Source: Sandaracinobacter neustonicus
GTDB lineage: Bacteria > Pseudomonadota > Alphaproteobacteria > Sphingomonadales > Sphingomonadaceae
Assembly (NCBI RefSeq): GCF_006385875.1
Contig: NZ_VFSU01000026.1
Span: 42,501 to 106,500 of the forward strand
Direction of reading: 5' to 3'
Length of the DNA stretch: 64,000 nucleotides
Part shown: positions 26,502 through 34,354 of the stretch, in pieces
How the letters are laid out: the number at the start of each line of letters is the position of its first letter
Position numbering within the stretch: the first letter of the stretch is position 1
Notes under the pieces: generated by a model
What the model saw: the letters and a program-made list of their open reading frames with translations, nothing else
What the model was told of the DNA's origin: nothing
Databases searched by the model: none
Made by a program: the position numbers and the translations under genes

Positions 26502-26675
26502 ATGTTCGAGAAGCTGAAGGAGGCCTATGGGAAGGCCCGCTACTCAAAGCATTACCGCATCAGCGAAGAGGAACTGATCTGCTCGGAACGGCTCGCGGAA
26601 CTGGAAAATGCTGCTCGCGCGGCTGGCCAGCGATGGATCATTGGCCCCCTGTGGAAGGGCCGTTCTTCGGCATAA
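26502..26675 (+). pseudogene. C-terminal relic of a nucleotidyltransferase/HEPN protein
   Basis: The short frame encodes MFEKLKEAYGKARYSKHYRISEEEL and then drifts off. Its beginning corresponds to the end of the HEPN domain of two-domain MNT/HEPN proteins found in sphingomonads (pattern AYxxARYSxHYxIxxEEL). The nucleotidyltransferase part and most of HEPN are missing, so it is non-functional. The last codons overlap the 3' end of the next minus-strand gene, which places a recombination junction at about 26600-26640. The 109 bases between fic and this relic hold no recognised gene. Confidence 0.6.
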
Positions 26676-27231
26676 TTTGCTGTCCTGCATTCAGCGGCTC
26701 GCATTTCTCCTCGCCGCGCGCCGCGTCTGCGGCTGCGAAGCGCTCGTCCGTGGGGGCCAGCCTGCGGATCAGGGCGACGCCGCGTACGCTGGGGCTTTCC
26801 ACCGTTGCGAACGGCTTCAATCCGGCGGGCACCGCCTGCCCCTTGCTGTGCAGGATCACCTCCGCACCTTCGCGCGGCATCTGCCGGTCGTTCAGCGTGT
26901 AATAATTGTCTGTCGCGGCATCGAACAGCGAAAGCGACATATAATCGGACCATGGCTTCACCACTATGCGCACCGGCCCTTTCGAAAGGTCATAAACGCA
27001 GGAGGAATAAGCGAGATCGGGGGACGGGCGCACGATCACGCGGGTCTTTTCCGTCATTGGCGGGGCGTGGAGCCACTGGTTGGTGGCGGTGTCGTCGCGC
27101 GACAGCCGCTTGATCGCGCCCGACATCACGATGCGCGGATAGGCGAACACGGCGGCCAGATGCACCGCCACGGCCGTCAGCGCGAAAAGGCCGACCCATC
27201 TCCACCAGCTTTTTTTCGCGGCCGTGCTCAT
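26638..27231 (-). CDS. DUF1254-domain exported/membrane protein
   Basis: The 197-residue protein has one N-terminal membrane helix (residues 8-28). The DUF1254 pattern follows: SPDLAYSSCVYDLSKGPVRIVVKP, YMSLSLFDAATDNYYTLND and VRGVALIRRLAPTDERF. The function of the family is unknown. It is paired with a DUF1214 gene, as usual for these families, and its ATG overlaps that gene's stop. It is the last gene of a minus-strand run headed by the esterase. Confidence 0.85.
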   Translation of the reverse strand: MSTAAKKSWWRWVGLFALTAVAVHLAAVFAYPRIVMSGAIKRLSRDDTATNQWLHAPPMTEKTRVIVRPSPDLAYSSCVYDLSKGPVRIVVKPWSDYMSLSLFDAATDNYYTLNDRQMPREGAEVILHSKGQAVPAGLKPFATVESPSVRGVALIRRLAPTDERFAAADAARGEEKCEPLNAGQQIMPKNGPSTGGQ

Positions 27232-27827
27232 GCCTTCTCTCCTTCGCAGCTGACGCGTTCGATCACCGGAAGCCTGACGTTGCGCATGTCCGATGCCGCC
27301 TTCTCGCTGGGGTTGTAGAGCCGGACGGACAGGGAAAAGGCGTCGGCGTTGCGGGAGCTGATCCAGTCTTCTGCGCCATCCTGTGTGGGGGCGATCCGCG
27401 CCGACCAGCTGCCGTCTGGCGCGGTTTGGATCGAGGTGGCGTCGATGGAGGGGTGATTGTCGCCGTTCTGCGCCAGGAAATTGTCCGGCGCATAAAGGGT
27501 GACGGCCCACCAGCGCGCGGGCAGCGCGCCGCCGCTGATGCGATAGGTGCAGCGGCCGTCATAGGGGCGGCCCGCGCTGTCTTTCATGGTGGTGAAATAG
27601 ATGGTCTCGTTGCGGTTCAGCCCCAGCAGGCCGATCCGCGCCACCAGCGCCCGCGTATAGGGGTCCGCCTCCGTGGAGCCGACGGCGCTGCTGCCAAACC
27701 ACTGGCCGTTGTCCACGCGGCCGATCATGGCGCCGTTGCGGATCATCAGCAGCGCCGATCCCACGCCGACGACGATGCCCAGCACCACCGCGCTGGCTCG
27801 AAAAAGGATGCGCCTTGCCATTGTCAT
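27228..27827 (-). CDS. DUF1214-domain exported/membrane protein
   Basis: The 199-residue protein has an N-terminal membrane helix and the DUF1214 core: CTYRISGGALPARWWAVTLYAPDNFLAQNGDN, then ADAFSLSVRLYNPSEKAASD. The family is a cell-envelope domain usually found fused or adjacent to DUF1254. ATG 27827 forms an ATGA overlap with the esterase stop; the second ATG at 27821 has better ribosome-site spacing, so either may be used. Confidence 0.85.
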   Translation of the reverse strand: MTMARRILFRASAVVLGIVVGVGSALLMIRNGAMIGRVDNGQWFGSSAVGSTEADPYTRALVARIGLLGLNRNETIYFTTMKDSAGRPYDGRCTYRISGGALPARWWAVTLYAPDNFLAQNGDNHPSIDATSIQTAPDGSWSARIAPTQDGAEDWISSRNADAFSLSVRLYNPSEKAASDMRNVRLPVIERVSCEGEKA

Positions 27828-28849
27828 TTCTCCGTTGCGGGCTGCGTCAGCATCCCGTGTCGCGTGAAGAAGCTCCAGATCACCGCCGCGCCGTCGATGT
27901 CGCGGCTGACGGGGCCGATCAGGCGGGCGGCCATCTTCGCCCGGGGGCCATCCGCTGGCATGGGCATGCCGGGCAGCGCATGGCCGCCACCCTCCACCAC
28001 GAACCGCGTCACCTCCGTGCCCGGCTTGCAGCCCGCGAACTGCTCCTGCCGCACGCGGGTGCCATCTGCCGGGTTGGCGTCTGGCAGGCGGGTGACGGCG
28101 GGCTTTGCCGTGCAGCCGTTGAAGCGTGCCCACCAGTTGAGCGTTTCGTCTGACGATATCACAGAGCCGCGGTCACCGGGTGCCATCGCCGCCACCCGTC
28201 CGCCTGCGAACGGCATCAGCGGGTCGGCATCGCCGTTGATCATCAGGATCGGCATCGGCCGCGATGGCTTGCAGCTCTGCGTCATGCCGACCGCGAAGTT
28301 GGCGATGAAGGGCGCAACGGCGGCAAAGGTGCCGGCGGCTTCGCAGGCCAGTCGCAGCGTCATCATCCCGCCGTTCGAACCGCCTGTCACATAGACCCGC
28401 GCGGGATCGGCGATGCCTTCCGCAACGAGCGCCGCGACAAGGGCGGTGAGGAAGCCGACATCATCGACGACCCCGCCCTGCCGTTCGGTGAGATACGCGC
28501 CGCTGCGGCCGTCCGCCCAACCCTCGCCGCGCCCGTCGGGATGCACCGTCACCACGCCATCGCGGGCGGCCAGTTTCTGGAAGCCCAGCCGGAAGGTCGT
28601 CGCGCCGTCCGCCGTGCCGCCGCCGTGCAGCACCAGCAGCAGCGGCGCAGGGTGGGCCACGCCGGGCGGCCGCACCAGCGTGTAGCTGCGTTCCAACCCG
28701 TCGTGCCGGATCGTCCGGCGCTCGGCACCGGCCGGTGCCTGCGCCTGAGGCCGGACCTCAGGCTGCGGGGGAGGAGACTGGGCACCGGCCGGGCCGGCTG
28801 CCAGCGCAACCGGCACCAGCAGCAGGGAAAATACGGACTTCAGGTTCAT
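27824..28849 (-). CDS. LpqC/PHB-depolymerase-like esterase, exported
   Basis: The 341-residue protein has a signal peptide (to about AGA, residue 23) and the LpqC/feruloyl-esterase pattern: LLLVLHGGGTADGATTFRLGF, VVTVHPDGRGEGWADGR, the nucleophile GGSNGGMM near residue 183, the Asp region INGDADPLMPFAGG and a late His in VVEGGGHALPG. These periplasmic esterases hydrolyse polyester or phenolic esters; the substrate is unknown. It lies 11 bases after the TonB receptor on the same strand, so it may act on what the receptor imports. Confidence 0.87.
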   Translation of the reverse strand: MNLKSVFSLLLVPVALAAGPAGAQSPPPQPEVRPQAQAPAGAERRTIRHDGLERSYTLVRPPGVAHPAPLLLVLHGGGTADGATTFRLGFQKLAARDGVVTVHPDGRGEGWADGRSGAYLTERQGGVVDDVGFLTALVAALVAEGIADPARVYVTGGSNGGMMTLRLACEAAGTFAAVAPFIANFAVGMTQSCKPSRPMPILMINGDADPLMPFAGGRVAAMAPGDRGSVISSDETLNWWARFNGCTAKPAVTRLPDANPADGTRVRQEQFAGCKPGTEVTRFVVEGGGHALPGMPMPADGPRAKMAARLIGPVSRDIDGAAVIWSFFTRHGMLTQPATEK

Positions 28850-28860
28850 CGGCTGGTCCC

Positions 28861-31215
28861 TCAGAAGCTCAGCGTCGTGCGCAGCATCCAGGTCCTCGGC
28901 TGGTTGGATTGCGTGCCGAAGGTCTGGTTCAGCGGGCTGATATTGTAGTAGCTGTTGTTCAGCACATTCTTGCCGATCAGCACCACGGACCAGCCAGCCG
29001 CGCGCAGCCCCAGATTGGTGTCCACCAGCACGACATCGTCGTATGGGATGGTGTTGCCGGGGTCTTCATAGCCACCAAGTTCGGCGCGGACGGAGCCGTT
29101 TGCGAACAGCCGCAGGCCATCCGCCACCTCGTGCGAGTAACCCAGCGTGGCGCTTCCCGTCAGGTCCCGCAGCCGCCCCAGCCGCTTGCCCTTCAGATCG
29201 CGGGTGGACAGCGTGGTGGCGGGGTTGCTGTTGCTGTTCTGATAGACATAGCCTTCCTTATACTCGCCGCCCGCCAATGCGCCGTTGAAGGCATAGAGGA
29301 TGCGCCCACGCGAGCCGGCGGCCAGCGTGCCGCTCCACTCGGCCTCGATGCCATACTGCACCGAGTTGCCCGCATTGCGCACCGCGCCCACGTTGCGGAC
29401 GGAGTTGGCCGCGCAGCCCGGCCGGGCCACGGTGCCGCAGCCGACGAACACCGAATAGTTGACGAAGGTGTCGGATTTCCAATTGTGGTAGGCGCTCACC
29501 TCGAAGCGACCCAGCCCCTCGATGCGCCCTTTCACGCCCGCCTCGACCGAGGTGACATATTCCGGCTCGAACACCGGCGGCAGGGCGACATCGGAAACGC
29601 CGTCGCCCGGCTCGCCCGGATCGTTGTTGAAGCCGCCGCCGCGATAGCCGGTGGCGAGGCGGGCGAAGATGGAACCGCTATCCGTGAAGTAAGAGACGGA
29701 GACGCCCGGCGTGAACACGCGGAAGGTGCGTTCACGGTCGATGGTTAGCGTCACCTGCTCGTTCACCGGGGTCGCCGGATTGTCGAGCCGACGGACTTCC
29801 ACGCTGTCGAAGCGCTTGCGGTCGATCGTGTAGCGGAAATCGCCGGACAGTTCGAAGCGGTCGGCGATCGGCCATGTCAGCGCGCCATAGGCCGCCCACG
29901 ACAGGTCGTCGATCTCGGAATTGACCCGACGATAGACGGCGCGCGCCGTCGCCTGTGCAACCGGCAGGGTGCAGACGCCGCCCAGGCATCCCGGCGGCAA
30001 AGTGGTGGGAACGATGGGAATCAGCGCGGTGGCGAAGTCGCTGTCCACCTTGTTATATTCGCCGCCGATCACCCAGCGCAGTCCGTCGCCGGTCGATTGC
30101 AGGCGAAGGTCCTGCACGAAGCGCTCGAAGGTTTCCGAACCGGTGCCGGTGGCCGTCAGCGCCCGCTGCACGGCGGTGCTGGCGTTGAAATCGGCGTCTG
30201 TCAGGCTGGTGGCGTCGCGGCGGCGATAGCCGGTCATGGAAATCAGCTCCACGCCGCCAAACTGCCATTTCGAGTTCAGCATGGTGGAGAAGGTGTTGCG
30301 CGTCAGCCTCGGGTCGAGATCGAGCGCCTTCTCGAAACGGTCCACATAGAAGCCCGTCGGCCCGGGATTGTTGATCGGCGGATCGTTCACCGGCAGCGTA
30401 TATTCGAACACCTGCGGCGCGGGCGCATCCTCCGCGCCATATTCCACCAGCCCGCTCAGCGACCAGTTCGGCGTCGGATCGTAAACCGCGCTCAGCCGCG
30501 CGCCTCCGGAGCTGGAATAATCCAGCTTGTTGCCGGTGACGGTGGAACGATACCAGCCGCCCTGCTGCAGATTGTAGAAGCCGCCGAGGCGCAGGCCCAG
30601 TTCGCCGATCTTCACATTGGTGATGCCTTCCACGCCGATCCGGTCCTGAGAACCGACATCGAAGCGCAGCCGCCCCTGCGGGCCTTCGCCGGGCCGCGCC
30701 GAAATGATGTTGATCGCGCCGCCGATGGCGTTGCGGCCGAAGTAGGAGCCCTGCGGCCCGCGCAGCACTTCCACGCGGCTAACATCGAAGAAGTCCAGCC
30801 CCACGAAGTTCCGCCCGCCCACATTGCCGCCGGCGATGAACATGCCGTCGCGATAGAGGCCCGCGCCGGGTTCGATGTTGTTCTGGCGGGTCGCGCCTTC
30901 GCCGCGAATGATCATTTCGTCGTTCATGCCGGTGCCGTTGTCCAGAACCTGCACGCCGGGGATCAGGTGGGAGAGGTCCTTGCCGGTCTCCACTCCACGA
31001 TCCTCCAGCGTTTCAGAACGGATCACGTCGCCGGCAGACGGCAGCCGCTCAAGGCTCTCCGTCCGCCTGCGCCCTGTAACGATGATGTCTTCTACATCTG
31101 CGCCAGCCGTTGCGCCCCCGGTGGCCGGTGCGGCCTGATCGGCGGCGATCGCCGGCGTTGCAGTCATGGCAGCGACGATGGCCGAAGCGGCCACGCCCAC
31201 GCGGAATCCGGTCAT
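28861..31215 (-). CDS. TonB-dependent outer-membrane receptor
   Basis: The 784-residue protein has a signal peptide and then a TonB-box-like VEDIIVTGRRR. The plug domain (about 45-160) contains RVEVLRGPQGSYFGRNAIGGAINI. The 22-strand barrel ends RTTLSF with the C-terminal Phe needed for BAM insertion. It belongs to the broad CirA/FyuA-like group that sphingomonads use for organic nutrients as much as for iron. ATG 31215 has GAGGAGG a few bases upstream. A probable GntR operator lies 76 bases upstream. Linkage to esterase and acyl-CoA genes suggests a lipid- or ester-type substrate. Confidence 0.93.
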   Translation of the reverse strand: MTGFRVGVAASAIVAAMTATPAIAADQAAPATGGATAGADVEDIIVTGRRRTESLERLPSAGDVIRSETLEDRGVETGKDLSHLIPGVQVLDNGTGMNDEMIIRGEGATRQNNIEPGAGLYRDGMFIAGGNVGGRNFVGLDFFDVSRVEVLRGPQGSYFGRNAIGGAINIISARPGEGPQGRLRFDVGSQDRIGVEGITNVKIGELGLRLGGFYNLQQGGWYRSTVTGNKLDYSSSGGARLSAVYDPTPNWSLSGLVEYGAEDAPAPQVFEYTLPVNDPPINNPGPTGFYVDRFEKALDLDPRLTRNTFSTMLNSKWQFGGVELISMTGYRRRDATSLTDADFNASTAVQRALTATGTGSETFERFVQDLRLQSTGDGLRWVIGGEYNKVDSDFATALIPIVPTTLPPGCLGGVCTLPVAQATARAVYRRVNSEIDDLSWAAYGALTWPIADRFELSGDFRYTIDRKRFDSVEVRRLDNPATPVNEQVTLTIDRERTFRVFTPGVSVSYFTDSGSIFARLATGYRGGGFNNDPGEPGDGVSDVALPPVFEPEYVTSVEAGVKGRIEGLGRFEVSAYHNWKSDTFVNYSVFVGCGTVARPGCAANSVRNVGAVRNAGNSVQYGIEAEWSGTLAAGSRGRILYAFNGALAGGEYKEGYVYQNSNSNPATTLSTRDLKGKRLGRLRDLTGSATLGYSHEVADGLRLFANGSVRAELGGYEDPGNTIPYDDVVLVDTNLGLRAAGWSVVLIGKNVLNNSYYNISPLNQTFGTQSNQPRTWMLRTTLSF

Positions 31216-31290
31216 ATATCCTCCTCGCAGGCGCTCTCCCGACGCCTTCCGCAAGGATGATTATCCGCAATATGTCGTCACAACAAGTAT

Positions 31291-31306
31291 AAAGTGTAGA
31301 CACTTT
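31291..31306. promoter_or_regulatory. Probable GntR/FCD operator upstream of the TonB receptor
   Basis: AAAGTGTAGACACTTT is a 16-base palindrome, perfect except at the centre. It lies between the GntR-family gene and the TonB receptor. A near-identical site is at 34262-34277. Confidence 0.65.
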
Positions 31307-31312
31307 TAAAGA

Positions 31313-32059
31313 TTAGGATCGGCGCTTCCGCTTGCCCCGGAAATCCGTCGGAGCCGGTTTCGGCATCAGGGCCGCCAGTTCGACGCCCCGCCGCACACCA
31401 TCCTCATGAACCCGGCGCGCCGCCCTGAAACTCTCCTCAGGGTGGCCTGCGACGATCAGTTCCACCAGCGTCCCGAAGGCGCGCGCCTCGATTGCCCGCA
31501 TGTCCTGCGTGGCGAAGCTCAAATGGCCATAAACGATGCCCGCGCCGAAGGTCATTTCCCGCTGCATCTCGGCCAGCCGTTCGGAGCCGCAGGCGCGCAG
31601 CACGGTTTCGGCCAGATCGAAAGTCCCCTGCTGGAAGCGGCGCGGCGAGCAGGCGGGATCGGCCGCCATCTCCGTCAGCCGCTTCGCATGGCGGCCAAGA
31701 TCGGCGGCCACCTCTGCGGTGATTCGGCGCGCTGCCCGCTCGCACGAAAGCGCGAACAGCAGGCCGCGAATCTCCAGCAGTTCCTGAATCTCGTCGTCGC
31801 CGGGCGCGATCACGAACGCGCCCTTGCGCGGCAGGATGCGCACCAGATTGAGCGATTCCAGCAGCCGCAGCGCCTCGCGCACCGGCCCGCGCGACACGCC
31901 GAAACGCTCGGCGATCTCGATCGTGCCCAGATGATGGCCGGGCGGATAGGCACCGGACTGGATGTCGCGCCGGATCACGTCGGCGATCTCCGGTGGGGAT
32001 TTCGCCGATCCTGCCACTGGCTGGTCTGCGCGTTCGGCGGGCATGGGGGATCCAGTCAT
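31313..32059 (-). CDS. GntR-family (FCD) transcriptional regulator
   Basis: The 248-residue protein has an N-terminal winged helix (ADVIRRDIQSGAYPPGHHLGTIEIAERFGVSRGPVREALRLLESLNLV, about residues 25-75) and a C-terminal FCD ligand domain with the helical ELLEIRGLLFALSCERAARR and later His residues. FadR-type regulators bind acyl-CoAs or organic acids and are usually repressors. Matching palindromes at 31291 and 34262 flank its cluster. It is the last gene before the TonB receptor promoter and 30 bases downstream of the SDR gene. Confidence 0.9.
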   Translation of the reverse strand: MTGSPMPAERADQPVAGSAKSPPEIADVIRRDIQSGAYPPGHHLGTIEIAERFGVSRGPVREALRLLESLNLVRILPRKGAFVIAPGDDEIQELLEIRGLLFALSCERAARRITAEVAADLGRHAKRLTEMAADPACSPRRFQQGTFDLAETVLRACGSERLAEMQREMTFGAGIVYGHLSFATQDMRAIEARAFGTLVELIVAGHPEESFRAARRVHEDGVRRGVELAALMPKPAPTDFRGKRKRRS

Positions 32060-32089
32060 CTCTGTGCCGGGTTCAGCGGCTCTGCTCCT

Positions 32090-32965
32090 TCAGGAGCCGA
32101 AGCCGAGGATTTTTGCAACGGCTTCGGGCGCGGAATCGAAGCCGCGCTCCGCGCCGCCGGATGCCGCTTCGGCTATGGCGCGCATTGCCGACTCGGGCGT
32201 CGGTTCCGCCACCCGCACCCCGTCATTCTCCACGATCCGCGCGCGCGCCAGATGGTTGCCGCCCACTTCCAGCACCAGCCCGCTGTGGCTGCACGGCTCT
32301 GCCACCAGCGCCAGCGCCACTTCCGCCACCCAGTGCAGCCCCATGCGCTGCTGCAGTTCGGGGGGAAAGGCGGCATCGGCCAGCCGGGTGGCGGCCAGCG
32401 GCGCGATGCTGTTCACGAGGATGTTGCGGCTGCGCCCTTCCAGCTTCAGCGCGTTCTGCAGGCCGATCAGCCCCAGCTTCGCCGCGTCGTAATTGGCTTG
32501 CCCGTGCATGCCATAAAGGCCCGAGGTGGAGGTGGTGAACAGGATGCGCCCATAGCCCTGCGCATAGAGATGCGGCCAGACGGCGTGAGTGATGTGTGCG
32601 GCGGCGCGCAGATGCACGTCGATCACCGAATCCAGATCTTCCAGCGTCATGCTGCGGAAGCTGCGGTCGCGCAGGAAGCCGGCGTTGTTGATCAGGATAT
32701 CGATCCGCCCGAACGCCTCCAGCGCCCGCTCCACCAGCGCCGCGGGCATGCCGGGTGCCGTGATGGAGCCCGGAATGGCAATCGCTTCGCCGGCCTTCGC
32801 CCGGATTGCCTGCACGGTTTCCTGTGCGGGGCTGTCCTCGCCTTCATCCAGATCGTTCACCACCACGCGCGCGCCGCGCCAGGCCAGAAGCTCGGCATAG
32901 GCGCGGCCAAGCCCCCGCCCGGCGCCGGTGACGAGGGCGACACGGCCGCCGAACGGCTTCTCCAT
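32090..32965 (-). CDS. Short-chain dehydrogenase, HSD17B4/MFE-2-like
   Basis: The 291-residue SDR has the cofactor motif VTGAGRGLGRAYAELLAW with VVVNDL (acidic end of beta-2, NAD preference), LINNAGFLRD, a Ser in FTTSTSGLYG and the catalytic YDAAK. The layout, including the following region, resembles the dehydrogenase part of peroxisomal MFE-2 and bacterial (3R)-hydroxyacyl-CoA dehydrogenases. With the neighbouring thiolase and ligase it would catalyse the second oxidation of a beta-oxidation-like cycle. It starts 2 bases after the thiolase stop. Confidence 0.88.
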   Translation of the reverse strand: MEKPFGGRVALVTGAGRGLGRAYAELLAWRGARVVVNDLDEGEDSPAQETVQAIRAKAGEAIAIPGSITAPGMPAALVERALEAFGRIDILINNAGFLRDRSFRSMTLEDLDSVIDVHLRAAAHITHAVWPHLYAQGYGRILFTTSTSGLYGMHGQANYDAAKLGLIGLQNALKLEGRSRNILVNSIAPLAATRLADAAFPPELQQRMGLHWVAEVALALVAEPCSHSGLVLEVGGNHLARARIVENDGVRVAEPTPESAMRAIAEAASGGAERGFDSAPEAVAKILGFGS

Positions 32966-32967
32966 GG

Positions 32968-34233
32968 TCAGGCCGCCTCCAGCAGGGTGACAGAGGTGAT
33001 CGCCTCGTCGAAACCCATCACCCCGCCGCCATTCTGCGCCAGCGCGATCCGTGGGTCCGGCACCTGCCGTGGCCCGGCTTCGCCGCGCAGCTGGCTCGTC
33101 AGTTCATGGATCATCGCCAGCCCCGTCGCCGCGACAGGGTGCCCGCGCGAGACGAGGCCGCCGCTGGGGTTGATCGGCAGGCGGCCGTGGAGCCCGGTTT
33201 CCCCCGCTTCGGCCAGCGGCCCGGCCGCGCCCTTGGCGCACAGGCCCAGCGATTCCGGAATATGGATTTCCCCGAAGGATGTCGCGTCATGCAGTTCCAC
33301 AACGCCGATATCCCGTGCGGATAGCCCGGCTTGCGCGAAGGCGCGCTGCGCCGCCCGTTCCAGGCAGCCGGGTTCGTCCGGCCGCCGGTAGCTTCCGCCT
33401 TCCAGCACGCTGGCGCGGATGCGTACCGCGCGCTCCCGCACGCGCCGGTCCAGCCCGCGCAGCATGTCGGCCGATACCAGCAGCGCGGCGCTCGCCCCGT
33501 CGCCGATAGGGGCGCACATGGCGCGCGTCAGCGGGCCGGACACGGGCCGGTCCGCCAGCACCTCGTCCGGCGTCAGTTTGAACCGGTATTGGGCGTTGGG
33601 GTTCAGCGCCCCCAGCCCATGCGCCTTGGAAGCCGCCGCCGCCAGCTGCCACGCCGTGCTGCCATGGTGGCGCATGTGCCAGATGGCCTGCATCGCATAG
33701 GTGTCCATGAAGGGGCTGCGGCCCGGCCCGATCTCGAACGGCACGCCCAGATCGCGGCCCACCGCCTTGTAATAATCGATCCAGTTCCGAGGCTCCAGCA
33801 TGTCGGCCCCGGCCATGAAACCACCCAGCGCCTTCGCCTTTGCGGCATCGTCCGCCGGGGCCGGATCGAACAGCTTTTCCAGCCCCATCGCCAGCACGCA
33901 ACGCGACTGGCCGGAGAGAATATCCTTCCACGCCCCGTTCAGCGCCGTGGAGGACGAGGCGCAGGCGTTTTCCACATTCACAACCGGTGTGCCGATGCGC
34001 AGGCGGCCGTCGGCAAACGCGTCCGAGAGCGACACCTGCCCCCGGATGCTGCCCTGTCCCACGGCCCCCATCGCCGAATTGGCGAACCAGATGCTGTCGA
34101 TCATATTCCCATCGGCAAAGCCCGCATCGGCCAGCACGCCTTCCAGCGCTTCATTAGCGAGTGCCTTGAACGACATATCCGGCCGCTTGCCGAAGGCAGT
34201 CATATGGCTTCCGATCAGATAGACTGGCCCCAC
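32968..34233 (-). CDS. SCP2-type thiolase (lipid-transfer-protein-like)
   Basis: The 421-residue protein has the nucleophile Cys in NVENACASSSTALN near residue 88, HDATSFGEIHIPE near 315, NPSGGLVSRGHPVAATG near 353, and QNGGGVMGFDEA where classic thiolases carry their second Cys. That pattern is typical of the SCP-x/Ltp branch acting on branched or sterol-side-chain acyl-CoAs. No DUF35 partner is present, which argues for a thiolase rather than an Ltp aldolase. It reads away from the acyl-CoA ligase across a shared promoter region that holds a GntR-type site. Confidence 0.9.
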   Translation of the reverse strand: MGPVYLIGSHMTAFGKRPDMSFKALANEALEGVLADAGFADGNMIDSIWFANSAMGAVGQGSIRGQVSLSDAFADGRLRIGTPVVNVENACASSSTALNGAWKDILSGQSRCVLAMGLEKLFDPAPADDAAKAKALGGFMAGADMLEPRNWIDYYKAVGRDLGVPFEIGPGRSPFMDTYAMQAIWHMRHHGSTAWQLAAAASKAHGLGALNPNAQYRFKLTPDEVLADRPVSGPLTRAMCAPIGDGASAALLVSADMLRGLDRRVRERAVRIRASVLEGGSYRRPDEPGCLERAAQRAFAQAGLSARDIGVVELHDATSFGEIHIPESLGLCAKGAAGPLAEAGETGLHGRLPINPSGGLVSRGHPVAATGLAMIHELTSQLRGEAGPRQVPDPRIALAQNGGGVMGFDEAITSVTLLEAA

Positions 34234-34261
34234 GCACCTCTCCTCAACCTCAATATAACAA

Positions 34262-34277
34262 AAAGTGTCTACACATT
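34262..34277. promoter_or_regulatory. Probable GntR/FCD operator between thiolase and ligase
   Basis: AAAGTGTCTACACATT differs from a perfect palindrome at one position and matches the site at 31291-31306. It lies in the divergent promoter region of the thiolase (-) and acyl-CoA ligase (+), so one regulator could control both directions. Confidence 0.65.
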
Positions 34278-34354
34278 TGATGGAAATGCCGCCACTATTA
34301 TTCGTGAAACGCGATCCAACGCTGACAAAAGGGGAGATTCATGGGGAGCCCGGC

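Noticed and set aside
34265-34354. GTG start at 34265 for the acyl-CoA ligase
   Set aside because: The codon lies inside the probable GntR operator and lacks a ribosome site; TTG 34355 fits better.
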